From: Azospirillaceae bacterium
GTDB taxonomy: Bacteria; Pseudomonadota; Alphaproteobacteria; Azospirillales; Azospirillaceae
Direction: 5' to 3'
Length of the DNA: 64,000 nt
NCBI GenBank assembly: GCA_035645145.1
Contig: DASQNC010000025.1
Location: 124,001 to 188,000 of the forward strand
The position numbers and the translations under genes are program-made. The notes under the pieces are model-generated. The model was not told where the DNA came from and ran no database searches. It worked only from the letters and a program-made list of their open reading frames with translations. Shown one piece after another: positions 8,612 through 16,994 of the stretch. Numbering within the stretch: position 1 is the stretch's first letter; every line of letters begins with the position of its first letter.

Positions 8612-8639
8612 CGGGGAGGTGCAGGTGCACACCTCCCCG
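8612..8639 (-). terminator. stem-loop between coxM and coxD
   Basis: A perfect inverted repeat: arms at 8612-8621 and 8630-8639 (CGGGGAGGTG with its complement), ten pairs and an eight-nt loop. On the minus strand it is followed by a TTTCCTTTTCC tract. It lies after the coxM stop and before the coxD start, so it could partly terminate transcription or stabilise the 3' end of the structural-gene mRNA, keeping maturation genes at lower levels. Confidence 0.6.
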
Positions 8640-8661
8640 CGGGAACAGGATCGGCGCCGCC

Positions 8662-9456
8662 TCAGCCCGCCGCTTCGACGGCCCGCTTGGTCATGACCCT
8701 GACCAGATGGGCGCGGTACTCGGACGAGGCGTGAAGATCGCTGTTCATTTCGGACGGATCGACCGCCAGGCCGTCCACCGCGGACGGGTTCCAGCTGGAC
8801 GAAAGCGCCTGTTCGGCCTCCGTCCAACGGTAGGCGCAGGGCGCAGCCCCCGTGACGCCCACCCGGACCTGGCCGCCGGTCCTGGCAACCATCACCCCAA
8901 CGACAGCGTACCGGCTGGCGGGGTGGCGGAACTTCTCATAGGCCGCCTTGTCGGCCTTCGGGAAGCGGACGGCCGTGATGATCTCGCCGGGTTCCAGGGC
9001 GGTTTCGAACATCCCGAGGAGGAAGTCGTCGGCGGCGATGGTGCGGGTGTTTGTGTGCACGGTCGCATTCAACGCCAGGACCGCCGCGGGATAGTCGGCG
9101 GCCGGATCGTTGTTGGCGAGGGAGCCACCGATGGTGCCACGGGCGCGCACCTGCGGGTCGCCGATCTTCCCGGCCAGTTCGGCCAAGCCGGGGATCATCC
9201 GGCGCACGACATCCGAGGCGGTCACCTCGGCGTGGGTCGCCATGGCGCCGACGACGACCGCGCCGCCCTCTTCCCGGATGCCCTTCAACTCGGCGACACG
9301 GCCAAGGTCGATGACGTCCGACGGCCTGGCGAGACGCTGCTTGAGGGTCGGGATGTAGGTTTGGCCCCCCGCCAACAGCTTGCCGTCCTCCGCCTTCGAC
9401 AGAAGGGCGGTGACCTCGGCCAGCGACGAGGGCCTGTGGTATTCGAACGCGTACAT
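8662..9456 (-). CDS. coxM: form II CODH-like FAD-binding subunit (CoxM)
   Basis: A 264-aa flavoprotein subunit of the xanthine-oxidase-family molybdenum hydroxylases. The two FAD pyrophosphate-binding motifs are present: AGGQ near residues 29-32 and TIGGSLANND beginning at about 108. It would pass electrons from the 2Fe-2S clusters of CoxS to an external acceptor such as the quinone pool. The gene sits 15 bp downstream of coxL. It is somewhat shorter than Oligotropha CoxM (288 aa), normal for form II clusters. Confidence 0.9.
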   Translation of the reverse strand: MYAFEYHRPSSLAEVTALLSKAEDGKLLAGGQTYIPTLKQRLARPSDVIDLGRVAELKGIREEGGAVVVGAMATHAEVTASDVVRRMIPGLAELAGKIGDPQVRARGTIGGSLANNDPAADYPAAVLALNATVHTNTRTIAADDFLLGMFETALEPGEIITAVRFPKADKAAYEKFRHPASRYAVVGVMVARTGGQVRVGVTGAAPCAYRWTEAEQALSSSWNPSAVDGLAVDPSEMNSDLHASSEYRAHLVRVMTKRAVEAAG

Positions 9457-9471
9457 GGTCCGGGCCTCCGG

Positions 9472-11820
9472 TCAGGCGGTGGCGTGAATGGCCCGCCACA
9501 CCTTTTCAGGCGTGGCCGGCATCTGGATCGGCTTGCCGATGGCATCGGTGATGGCGTTCATCACCGCCGCGGGTGCCGCAATGGCGCCGGCCTCGCCGCA
9601 GCCCTTCGCCCCCAACGGGTTGTGGGGGCAGGGGGTCTCGACCAAGCCCACCTTGATCTGCGGCAGGGTGACCGCGCGCGGCATCGCGTAGTCCATGTAG
9701 GACCCCGTCAACAACTGGCCGCTGCCCGGGTCGTACACGCACCCTTCCAGCAAGGCCTGCCCGACGCCCTGGGCGATGCCGCCGTGCACCTGTCCCTCGA
9801 CGATCATCGGGTTGATGATCTTTCCGAAATCGTCGACGGCCGTGAAGCTGACGATCTCGGTCTCGCCCGTGTCGGGGTTGATTTCGACTTCGCAGACCTG
9901 GGTGCCCGACGGGAACGTGAAGTTCGACGGGTCGTAGAAGGCGCTTTCCTCGAACCCGGGCTCCAGGCCGGCGGGGTAGTTGTGCGGCACATAGGCGGTG
10001 AACGCGATCTCCTGGATCGTCTTCGACCGGTCGGTGCCGACAACGGTGAACCTGCCGTCCTTGAACTCGATGTCGCCTTCCGCCGCTTCCAGCAGATGGG
10101 CGGCGATCTTACGACCCTTGTCGATCAGCTTTTCGCATGCCTTGACGATGGCGGAGCCACCGACCGCGAGCGAACGCGAACCGTAGGTGCCCATGCCGAA
10201 GGGTGTCTTCTCGGTGTCGCCGTGGATCACCTCGACCTGATCGGCCGGCACGCCCAGGTATGTGGACAGGAGCTGAGCGAAGGTGGTCTCGTGCCCCTGG
10301 CCGTGGCTGTGCGAGCCGGTGTACAGCAGCACGTTGCCGGTCGGATTGAAGCGGACCTTGGCGCTTTCCCAAAGGCCCACGCCGGCGCCCAACGAGCCGA
10401 CGGCGGCCGACGGGGCGAGGCCGCACGCCTCGATATAGCTGGAAAAGCCGATGCCGCGGAGCTTGCCGCGCGCCGCCGCTTCGGCCTTGCGGGCCTGGAA
10501 GCCGGCGTAGTCCGCGATGCGGCATGCCTCGTCGATGCACTTCTCGTACTGGCCGCTGTCGTAGGTCATGATGACCGGCGTCTGGTACGGGAAGGCGTCC
10601 GGCGGAATGAAGTTCTTCTTCCGGAACGCGACCGGATCCATGCCCAGCTCGCGCGCCGCCGTCTCGACGATCCGCTCGACGACATAGGTCGCCTCGGGCC
10701 GGCCGGCGCCGCGGTATGCGTCGACCGGAGCCGTGTGGGTGTAGACGCCGTCCACCTCGGCATAGATCGCCGGGATCCGGTACTGCCCGGACAGCAGCGG
10801 CGCATAGAGGTAGGTGGGCACGCACGAGGCGAAGGTGGACAGGTAGGCGCCCAGGTTCGCCGTGGTGTGGACCCGAAGCCCGCGGATGGTGCCGTCCCGG
10901 TCCACCGCCAATTCGGCCGTCGTCACGTGGTCGCGGCCGTGCGCGTCGCACAGGAAGCTTTCCGACCGCTCGGCGACCCACTTGACCGGCCGGCCGATTT
11001 GCCGCGCGGCCCAGAGACAGACCACCTCCTCGGCGTAGATGAAGATCTTGGACCCGAAACCGCCGCCCACGTCGGGGGCGATGACGCGCAGCTTGTGCTC
11101 GGGCGCGATGCCGTTGAAGGCCGAAATGACCAGCCGGGCCACGTGCGGGTTCTGGCTGGTCGTGTAGAGCGTCAACTGGTCGGTGCCGCTGTCGTACTCG
11201 CCGATGGCGGCTCGCGGTTCGATCGCGTTGGGGATCAGCCGGTTGTTCACCAGCTCGACCCGGGTGACATGCTCGGCCTGCGCGAAGGCGGCGTCGGTCG
11301 CGGCCTTGTCGCCGAGCGACCACTCGTAGCAGGTGTTCCGCGGGATTTCGTCGTGGACGAGCGGGGCGCCCGGTGCGCGTGCCTTGGCGGTTTCCACGAC
11401 CGCCGGCAACGGTTCGTAGTCGACCTCGACAAGTTCCGCCGCGTCCTTCGCCTGCGCGTGGCTTTCGGCGATCACGATGGCCACGTGGTCGCCCACGTAG
11501 CGGACCTTGTCCTCGGCCAGCGGACGGTGCGAGCCGGCGTTCATCGGCGTGCCGTCCTTGGAATGGATCATCCAGCCGCAGATCAGGCCGCCGATCGCCT
11601 TCGTGTCGGCGCCGGTGAACACCGCCACCACACCGGGGGCCGCCAGGGCCGCCGTCGTGTCGATCCCGCGGATCCGGGCATGGGCGTGGGGCGAGCGGAC
11701 GAAATACGCGTGCAGCTGCCCCTGGCGATTGAAATCGTCGGTGTACCGGCCCTTGCCGGTCAGGAAACGTTGGTCCTCCTTGCGGCGCAGTGAAGCGCCG
11801 ATGCCATCCAAGGGTGCCAT
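9472..11820 (-). CDS. coxL: form II CO dehydrogenase-like molybdenum subunit (CoxL)
   Basis: A 782-aa large subunit binding the molybdopterin cytosine dinucleotide cofactor. The VGGGFGSK loop (about 251-258) and the C-terminal [11 protein letters not shown] motif carrying the catalytic Glu are both visible. The active-site loop at 368-374 reads AYRGAGR, the signature of form II CoxL; form I (proven CO oxidisers) has AYXCSFR with the copper-binding Cys. The Cu-ligating Cys is therefore missing, and the substrate may be CO at low efficiency, an aldehyde, or an N-heterocycle. It stands between coxS and coxM (order S-L-M, unlike M-S-L of form I operons), which also favours form II. Confidence 0.92.
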   Translation of the reverse strand: MAPLDGIGASLRRKEDQRFLTGKGRYTDDFNRQGQLHAYFVRSPHAHARIRGIDTTAALAAPGVVAVFTGADTKAIGGLICGWMIHSKDGTPMNAGSHRPLAEDKVRYVGDHVAIVIAESHAQAKDAAELVEVDYEPLPAVVETAKARAPGAPLVHDEIPRNTCYEWSLGDKAATDAAFAQAEHVTRVELVNNRLIPNAIEPRAAIGEYDSGTDQLTLYTTSQNPHVARLVISAFNGIAPEHKLRVIAPDVGGGFGSKIFIYAEEVVCLWAARQIGRPVKWVAERSESFLCDAHGRDHVTTAELAVDRDGTIRGLRVHTTANLGAYLSTFASCVPTYLYAPLLSGQYRIPAIYAEVDGVYTHTAPVDAYRGAGRPEATYVVERIVETAARELGMDPVAFRKKNFIPPDAFPYQTPVIMTYDSGQYEKCIDEACRIADYAGFQARKAEAAARGKLRGIGFSSYIEACGLAPSAAVGSLGAGVGLWESAKVRFNPTGNVLLYTGSHSHGQGHETTFAQLLSTYLGVPADQVEVIHGDTEKTPFGMGTYGSRSLAVGGSAIVKACEKLIDKGRKIAAHLLEAAEGDIEFKDGRFTVVGTDRSKTIQEIAFTAYVPHNYPAGLEPGFEESAFYDPSNFTFPSGTQVCEVEINPDTGETEIVSFTAVDDFGKIINPMIVEGQVHGGIAQGVGQALLEGCVYDPGSGQLLTGSYMDYAMPRAVTLPQIKVGLVETPCPHNPLGAKGCGEAGAIAAPAAVMNAITDAIGKPIQMPATPEKVWRAIHATA

Positions 11821-11870
11821 TTCGCGTGTCCTCCCCGCATCGTCTTATCGTTCGTTGTTCTTATCGTTCG

Positions 11871-12368
11871 TTATTCGGCGGCCTTCGCCTTGGGGGTCTG
11901 CATGGCCGTCGCCCCCGCCAGCACCGCCTTGACGATGTTGTGGTAGCCCGTGCAGCGGCACAGGTTGCCCTCCAGCCCGTCGCGCACGGCGTGTTCGGTC
12001 AGCCCGTCGGGATGGCGGTTGACCAGATCGACGGCGCTCATGACCATGCCGGGCGTGCAGAAGCCGCATTGGAGCGCGTGGTGCTCGCGGAAGGCGGCCT
12101 GCATGGGGTGCAGCGTGCCGTCCGGGGCCGCCAGCCCCTCGATGGTGGTGACCGTGGCGCCGTCGGCCTGGGCGGCGAACAGGGTGCACGACTTCACCGA
12201 CCGGCCATCCACATGGACGACGCAGGCACCGCACTGGCTGGTGTCGCACCCGACATGGGTGCCCGTCAGGCCGAGCTGTTCGCGCAGGAACTGGACGAGC
12301 AGCGTCCGGCCCTCGACCGTTTTCGAGACCGGCTTGCCGTTCACCGTCATGGTCACGGTTAGGGACAC
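11871..12368 (-). CDS. coxS: 2Fe-2S subunit of CODH-like hydroxylase (CoxS)
   Basis: A 165-aa iron-sulfur subunit. The plant-type ferredoxin-like cluster uses the CDTSQCGAC...SC set in the N-terminal half, and the second cluster uses CGFCTPG and CRCTGY in the helical C-terminal half; all eight cysteines are visible. It shuttles electrons from the Mo site on CoxL to FAD on CoxM. I chose the GTG at 12368 because GGGAGGT stands a few nt upstream; the longer frame to 12416 lacks such a site. Length is typical (about 160-165 aa). Confidence 0.9.
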   Translation of the reverse strand: MSLTVTMTVNGKPVSKTVEGRTLLVQFLREQLGLTGTHVGCDTSQCGACVVHVDGRSVKSCTLFAAQADGATVTTIEGLAAPDGTLHPMQAAFREHHALQCGFCTPGMVMSAVDLVNRHPDGLTEHAVRDGLEGNLCRCTGYHNIVKAVLAGATAMQTPKAKAAE

Positions 12369-12548
12369 GCGTACCTCCCTGATTTCGTTCGTTGGTCCGG
12401 CGCCGGCGGCTGCCACGCACGTCCACGTTTGATTGATGGGTCCTATGTCCGAAATCGAGGCTAGGCGGCCGGCGCGGGGCGGTCAAGCCGCCGAGGCTGC
12501 CCCTTCCGGTCTGCCACGCCACAACCCCTGGCCACAACCTTCGGTTAG

Positions 12549-13262
12549 TCAAACCACCAGCAGCAGAACCACCGCCACCGCAACCACGAGCCCCCCGATC
12601 CAGACCACGGGCGACACACCGCCGGAGCGGTCCTCCATGGTCGCCGCACCGACGGCGGACGACCCGGGTGCGGGGGACGGTTCCGGTGCCGCCTCGACCG
12701 CGGCGGCCATGGTGCCGGGCGGCGCCCCGTCGATGGCCGCGGCGGCCGCGACCACCGCCGGGTCGGCGGTCGGTTCGGCATCGGCACCGGCTTCCGCCGG
12801 TGCCGTGCCCGCGGCCGTTGGTCCAGCAACCACATTGGCGAAGCGGGTGAAGAAGTCGTCGGCCATCTTCTTGGCCGTGCCCTGGATCAGGCGCGAACCG
12901 ATCTGCGCGAGCTTGCCGCCCACCTGCGCCTCGGCGTTGTAGCGCAGGACGGTGGCATCGGGGCCGTCCTCGACCAGGGCGACCGCGGCCCCGCCCTTGG
13001 CGAAACCCGCAGCCCCGCCGGTTCCCTCGCCGCTGATCCGATAGCCCGCGGGCGGGTCGAGGTCCGACAGGGTGACCTTGCCGGAAAAGGTGGCCGAGAC
13101 GGGACCGACCTTCGCCCGCACCTTCGCGGTCAGCTCGGTGTCGGAGACCTTCTCCAGGCTTTCGCAACCGGCGATGCACTGGCGCAGCACGTCCGGGTCG
13201 TTGAGCGCCGCCCACACGCGTTCGCGGGGCGCCGGAATCCGGTATTCGCCCGTCAAGTCCAT
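12549..13262 (-). CDS. coxG: CoxG family protein: SRPBCC domain with C-terminal membrane anchor
   Basis: A 237-aa protein. Residues about 1-145 are a START/SRPBCC (CoxG) lipid- or ligand-binding domain beginning MDLTGEYRIPAPRERVW. An Ala/Pro-rich linker (about 150-210) follows, then one C-terminal transmembrane helix (about 215-237, VVWIGGLVVAVAVVLLLVV). In Oligotropha CoxG recruits CO dehydrogenase to the cytoplasmic membrane. GAGGAAC upstream of the ATG is a plausible ribosome site. It is the first gene of the minus-strand cox operon, separated from coxS by about 180 bp with no evident gene. Confidence 0.85.
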   Translation of the reverse strand: MDLTGEYRIPAPRERVWAALNDPDVLRQCIAGCESLEKVSDTELTAKVRAKVGPVSATFSGKVTLSDLDPPAGYRISGEGTGGAAGFAKGGAAVALVEDGPDATVLRYNAEAQVGGKLAQIGSRLIQGTAKKMADDFFTRFANVVAGPTAAGTAPAEAGADAEPTADPAVVAAAAAIDGAPPGTMAAAVEAAPEPSPAPGSSAVGAATMEDRSGGVSPVVWIGGLVVAVAVVLLLVV

Positions 13263-13310
13263 GGCCAGTTCCTCCGCCGTCGCTGTTCGTTGCGTGTTTC
13301 CATGACGGTA

Positions 13311-13322
13311 TGGGACGTCCCA
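13311..13322. promoter_or_regulatory. perfect palindrome upstream of coxG
   Basis: TGGGACGTCCCA is a perfect 12-bp palindrome 48 bp upstream of the coxG start, in the divergent region shared with the TAXI transporter operon. Its position suits an operator for a dimeric regulator. No regulator gene lies in either operon, so the binding protein is unknown. Confidence 0.4.
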
Positions 13323-13425
13323 CGTCCGGGCAAGCAGGCTGTCCGAACCGCACCGGCCCTTCCGCCCACCTCCGGCAAGGAAAGGGCAGGGTCTAGATTC
13401 TGTTTCGAATGCGGAAGGCTCTCAC

Positions 13426-13442
13426 GCTATTAGATCAATAGC
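13426..13442. promoter_or_regulatory. inverted repeat upstream of the TAXI operon
   Basis: GCTATTAGATCAATAGC is a perfect 6-bp inverted repeat with a 5-bp centre in a locally AT-rich patch about 92 bp upstream of the TAXI binding-protein start. It is operator-like; the regulator is not identifiable from the window. Confidence 0.4.
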
Positions 13443-13533
13443 AGAATGCCGGGCGAACCGGTCCGCCAGCCCCTCGGCGCCCGTTCGGCCCCGTGCATGG
13501 CGATAAGAACAACGTCTTCGGGAGGGAAGAAAC

Positions 13534-14535
13534 GTGAGCACCAAAACAACGAGCGCACCGGTGGGCGCATCGCGCCGCACCGTGCTTGCAGCGGGTGCGG
13601 CCGCCGCCGCGGCCATTGCGATGCCGGCCGTGGTGTCGGCGCAGTCCAGGCTGCGGCTGACCATCGTGACGGGCGGCACCGGGGGCGTCTTCTATCCTTA
13701 TGGCGGCGGCTTGGCGAAAGTCCTGTCCGAGAAGGTGCCGAACGTGCAGGCGACCGCCCAGGTGACGGGCGGCTCTGTGGACAATGTGAAACTCCTCCAC
13801 ACCGGCGACGCGGACATCGGGTTCGCGACGCTCGATTCCGCCTACGACGGCTTCACGGGCACGGCGGCGTACCAGTCGGAAGGAAAGCAGGACGTGCGCG
13901 TCCTTGCGGTGCTGTACGACAGCTTCCTCCATCTGGTGGCCAGCGGCGGCGCCGGTGTCGCCGGCATCCCCGATCTGCGGGGCAAGCGGGTGTCCGTGGG
14001 CTCGGTCGGGTCCTCGACGGAGTCGATCGCGGACCGCCTCCTGGCGGCCGGCGGCCTCGACCCGATGAAGGACGTTGGGCGCGACAACCTGGGCGTGGCG
14101 GAATCCGTCGGCGCCCTGAAGGACGGCAAGGTGGCGGCCTTCTTCTGGATCGGCGGCATTCCGACCGCGGCCGTGCGCGACCTCGCCACATCCGGCCAAC
14201 CGCCCATCCGCTTCATTCCGACGGACAAGGAACTGACGAAGCTGGAGGCGCAGTTCCCCGGCCTGTACCGGCCGTTCAACCTGCCAAAGACCGCCTATGC
14301 CGGCATGTCCGAGGATGTTCCGGGCCTTGGCGTGCCCAACGTCCTGCTGGTCTCCGCCAAGGCGCGGGACGAGATGGTGACGACCGTGCTGAACGGCATC
14401 TTCGGAAACCTGGAGGAGGTTCACAAGATCCACCCGGAGGCGCGGAAACTCACCTTGCAGGCGGCCGCCGGCAAGACGGCGGTGCCTTTCCATCCCGCGG
14501 CCGAAGCGTTCTACAAATCCAAGGGCGCCATGTAA
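13534..14535 (+). CDS. TAXI family TRAP transporter solute-binding protein
   Basis: A 333-aa periplasmic binding protein. The N terminus has a twin-arginine-like SRRTVLAAG signal followed by an Ala-rich hydrophobic core ending at VVSAQS. The mature protein starts RLTIVTGGTGGVFYPYGGG, the TAXI-family hallmark. It would deliver an organic acid or amino-acid-like solute to the fused TRAP membrane protein encoded next. Start is a GTG with GGAGGG about 8 nt upstream. It is transcribed divergently from the cox operon, across a 271-bp region with two palindromes. Substrate unknown. Confidence 0.9.
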   Translation: MSTKTTSAPVGASRRTVLAAGAAAAAAIAMPAVVSAQSRLRLTIVTGGTGGVFYPYGGGLAKVLSEKVPNVQATAQVTGGSVDNVKLLHTGDADIGFATLDSAYDGFTGTAAYQSEGKQDVRVLAVLYDSFLHLVASGGAGVAGIPDLRGKRVSVGSVGSSTESIADRLLAAGGLDPMKDVGRDNLGVAESVGALKDGKVAAFFWIGGIPTAAVRDLATSGQPPIRFIPTDKELTKLEAQFPGLYRPFNLPKTAYAGMSEDVPGLGVPNVLLVSAKARDEMVTTVLNGIFGNLEEVHKIHPEARKLTLQAAAGKTAVPFHPAAEAFYKSKGAM

Positions 14536-14559
14536 CCCGCCGCAAGAACCCGGAACTTG

Positions 14560-14584
14560 GGGGCGGGCGGATGCCCGCCCCTTT
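14560..14584 (+). terminator. hairpin between TAXI binding protein and permease
   Basis: Arms 14560-14568 (GGGGCGGGC) and 14573-14581 form nine GC pairs around a GGAT tetraloop, followed by only three T. It lies just after the binding-protein stop. This looks like a partial terminator or 3'-end stabiliser giving more binding protein than permease. Confidence 0.6.
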
Positions 14585-14657
14585 GCGTCTGTGACCAAGC
14601 CTTGAAAAACAAGGATTTGGGAAGTAAGGGGGCGGGAAAGCGGGAGGGGGATATCCC

Positions 14658-16985
14658 ATGCGGCAGGACGAAATCGAGCGGCTGCAACTGTCCGAGGAGG
14701 AGCTGGAACGCCTCGCCGCGGATAGCGAGGGCGGGCCGGCACAACGGCTGACCGGGCCCATCGGCTGGCTGGTCGCGGCGGTCGCGTTCGGCCTCTCCGC
14801 CTATTCGCTCTACTGGACGCAGTTCGCCGTCAACACGACGGTCTACCGGTCGTCGTTCCTGTCGATCGTCCTGGCCCTGATCTTCGTGCTCTACCCGATT
14901 GCCCGGATCGGCAACGGAAAGCCGGCCGGGCCGGGCGTGGCGGATTGGATCGTCTCCGCACTCGGCATCGCCACCGGCGCCTGGCTGTTCACACAGACCC
15001 AGGTGTTCCAGGCGGGCGGCTCCGGTGCCGCGGTCGCCATCCTGCTGACGGCCATCTTCGCCCTGTATCCGTTGGCGGCGCGCTCGACCGTCATTCTCCG
15101 GTACAGGGTCTTCGACTGGATCCTGGCGGCCGTGGCGATCTGGATCACCCTCTACCTCGCCATGAACACGGAGGCGGTGAAGACCCGCGCAACCCGGCCC
15201 ACCCCCGAGGAACTCGTCCTCGGCGGCGCCCTCATCGTACTGGTGCTCGAAGCGACGCGCCGGACCGTCGGGTGGGTGCTGCCCGCGATCACCGCGGTCT
15301 TCCTGGTCTACTGCTATTTCGGCCCGTCCATCCCGGAACCCTTCGACCACCGCGGCTTCTCCGCGGCCCGCATCATCGGACAGAACTACCTGACGCTGGA
15401 GGGCGTGTTCTCCACGCCCATGGACGTGGCGGCCACCTTCATCATTCTGTTCACGATCTATGGCGCGGTCCTGGACCGCGGCGGTGCCGGCCGGTTCTTC
15501 ATCGACTGGGCGTTCGCATTGTTCGGGAAGAAGCCGTCCCCCTCGGCCCCCGGACGCGCGGTTGTCGCATCGGGCTTCCTGCTTGGCACCGTGTCGGGGT
15601 CCGGGGTGGCGACGACGGTCACCATCGCCTCGCTGGCGTGGCCCCTGCTGAAGCGGTCCGGGTACACGCCCAACATCGCTGGCGGAATGCTGTCGGCCGC
15701 CGGCATCGGGGCCACGCTTTCGCCGCCGACCCTGGGCGCGGCCGCCTTCATCATCGCCGAATACCTGGACGTCGATTACCTCCAGATCCTCGTCTACGCG
15801 ACGATCCCGACGATCCTCTACTACCTGTCCTGCTGGCTGATGACCGAGGCCGACGCCCGGCGCCTCAACGTCAAGCCGGCGAAGACCTCCGACGCATCGG
15901 TCTGGCAGCTGACGATCACCCAGGGCTACCACTTTCTGTCGCTGGCCGCGATTGCCGTGTTCCTGGTGCTCGGCTTCACGTCGTTCATGGCGGTCTTCTG
16001 GTCCATCGCCATCGCCTTCGTGCTTTCGCTGATCCGCCCCGAAAGCCGGCTGGTCACGCTCCCGGCGGCAATGGTGGGGGCGCTCGTCTTCGCCGTCCTG
16101 TTGTTGGCAGGGGACGGGCGGGTCTCGGTCGCCGCGTTCCTTGGGATCGCGGTGGCCATGCTCGTTTCCGGTGCACAGAACGTGGCGGGCCGCCTGCGCG
16201 GCGATTCCCCGGATCCCGCGTCCGGGCGCATGATCGAGGCCCTGACCGACGGAGCGCGGGCGGTTCTCGGGATCGTAGCGACCTGTGCCTGTGCCGGCAT
16301 CATCGTGTCGGTCGTGAACCTGACGGGCCTGGGCCTGACGATCTCGTCCATCATCGTCCAGGCGGGGGGCGGCTCCCGCCTCGGAACCATCGCCCTGGCG
16401 GCCATTGCCATGTGGATCCTGGGCACCGCGGTGCCCGTGACCGCCAGCTACATCATCGCCGCCGTGATGCTCGTGCCCGCATTGATCAACGTTGGCATCC
16501 CGGCGCCGGCGGCGCACATGTTCATGTTCTACTACGCGGTCCTGTCGGATGTTTCGCCCCCGACGGCACTGGCCCCCTTCGCGGTTTCCGCCATAACCGG
16601 CGGGCGTCCGTTCGGCACCATGATGCAGGCATGGAAGTACACGCTTCCCGCATTCCTGGTTCCGGTCATGTTCTGCCTGACGCCGGAAGGGTTGCGCCTG
16701 CTGATGGTCGGACCCGACGGTCAGGTGCCGGGGGACGTTGCCACGTGGCTCGGCATCCTTGCCACCACCGCGACCGCCTGCCTGGCGCTTGTCGGGCTCT
16801 GCGTCGCCGCGACCGGGTACGCCGCCGGCATAACCAACATCGTCGAACGTACGCTCGCCGGAATCGGCGGCGTGCTGCTGCTCATGGCCGATCCGTGGTT
16901 GGATGCGGTCGGGGCGGCGCTGCTCCTGCTTGCCCTCACCCTGCATTGGGTGCGGATACGTTCCGTCACCGCCTCCGCCACCTGA
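14658..16985 (+). CDS. TRAP transporter fused permease (DctQM-type, TAXI system)
   Basis: A 775-aa integral membrane protein in which the small (DctQ, 4 TM) and large (DctM, 12+ TM) TRAP subunits are one chain, the usual arrangement for TAXI systems. The N-terminal 60 residues are acidic and cytoplasmic; the GTVSGSGVATTVTIASL and LSPPTLGAAAFIIAEYL segments are typical DctM re-entrant motifs, with a matching second set near SDVSPPTALAPFAV. It imports solute using an ion gradient together with the upstream TAXI binding protein. GGGAGGGGG precedes the ATG. The next gene, an NhaD-like antiporter, is 9 bp downstream. Confidence 0.9.
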   Translation: MRQDEIERLQLSEEELERLAADSEGGPAQRLTGPIGWLVAAVAFGLSAYSLYWTQFAVNTTVYRSSFLSIVLALIFVLYPIARIGNGKPAGPGVADWIVSALGIATGAWLFTQTQVFQAGGSGAAVAILLTAIFALYPLAARSTVILRYRVFDWILAAVAIWITLYLAMNTEAVKTRATRPTPEELVLGGALIVLVLEATRRTVGWVLPAITAVFLVYCYFGPSIPEPFDHRGFSAARIIGQNYLTLEGVFSTPMDVAATFIILFTIYGAVLDRGGAGRFFIDWAFALFGKKPSPSAPGRAVVASGFLLGTVSGSGVATTVTIASLAWPLLKRSGYTPNIAGGMLSAAGIGATLSPPTLGAAAFIIAEYLDVDYLQILVYATIPTILYYLSCWLMTEADARRLNVKPAKTSDASVWQLTITQGYHFLSLAAIAVFLVLGFTSFMAVFWSIAIAFVLSLIRPESRLVTLPAAMVGALVFAVLLLAGDGRVSVAAFLGIAVAMLVSGAQNVAGRLRGDSPDPASGRMIEALTDGARAVLGIVATCACAGIIVSVVNLTGLGLTISSIIVQAGGGSRLGTIALAAIAMWILGTAVPVTASYIIAAVMLVPALINVGIPAPAAHMFMFYYAVLSDVSPPTALAPFAVSAITGGRPFGTMMQAWKYTLPAFLVPVMFCLTPEGLRLLMVGPDGQVPGDVATWLGILATTATACLALVGLCVAATGYAAGITNIVERTLAGIGGVLLLMADPWLDAVGAALLLLALTLHWVRIRSVTASAT

Positions 16986-16994
16986 AGGTTCGGC

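Noticed and set aside
7363-11793. Very long plus-strand open frame (1476 codons) opposite coxE, coxD, coxM and coxL
   Set aside because: It is the antisense shadow of well-supported genes in high-GC DNA; its translation is Arg/Gly/His-rich without any domain and starts within coxE.
9472-11820. Form I (true CO-oxidising) CoxL
   Set aside because: The active-site loop reads AYRGAGR, without the Cys of AYXCSFR.
12369-12548. Terminator between coxG and coxS
   Set aside because: Only a 5-bp GGCGG/CCGCC stem is seen, no T tract; not enough to call.
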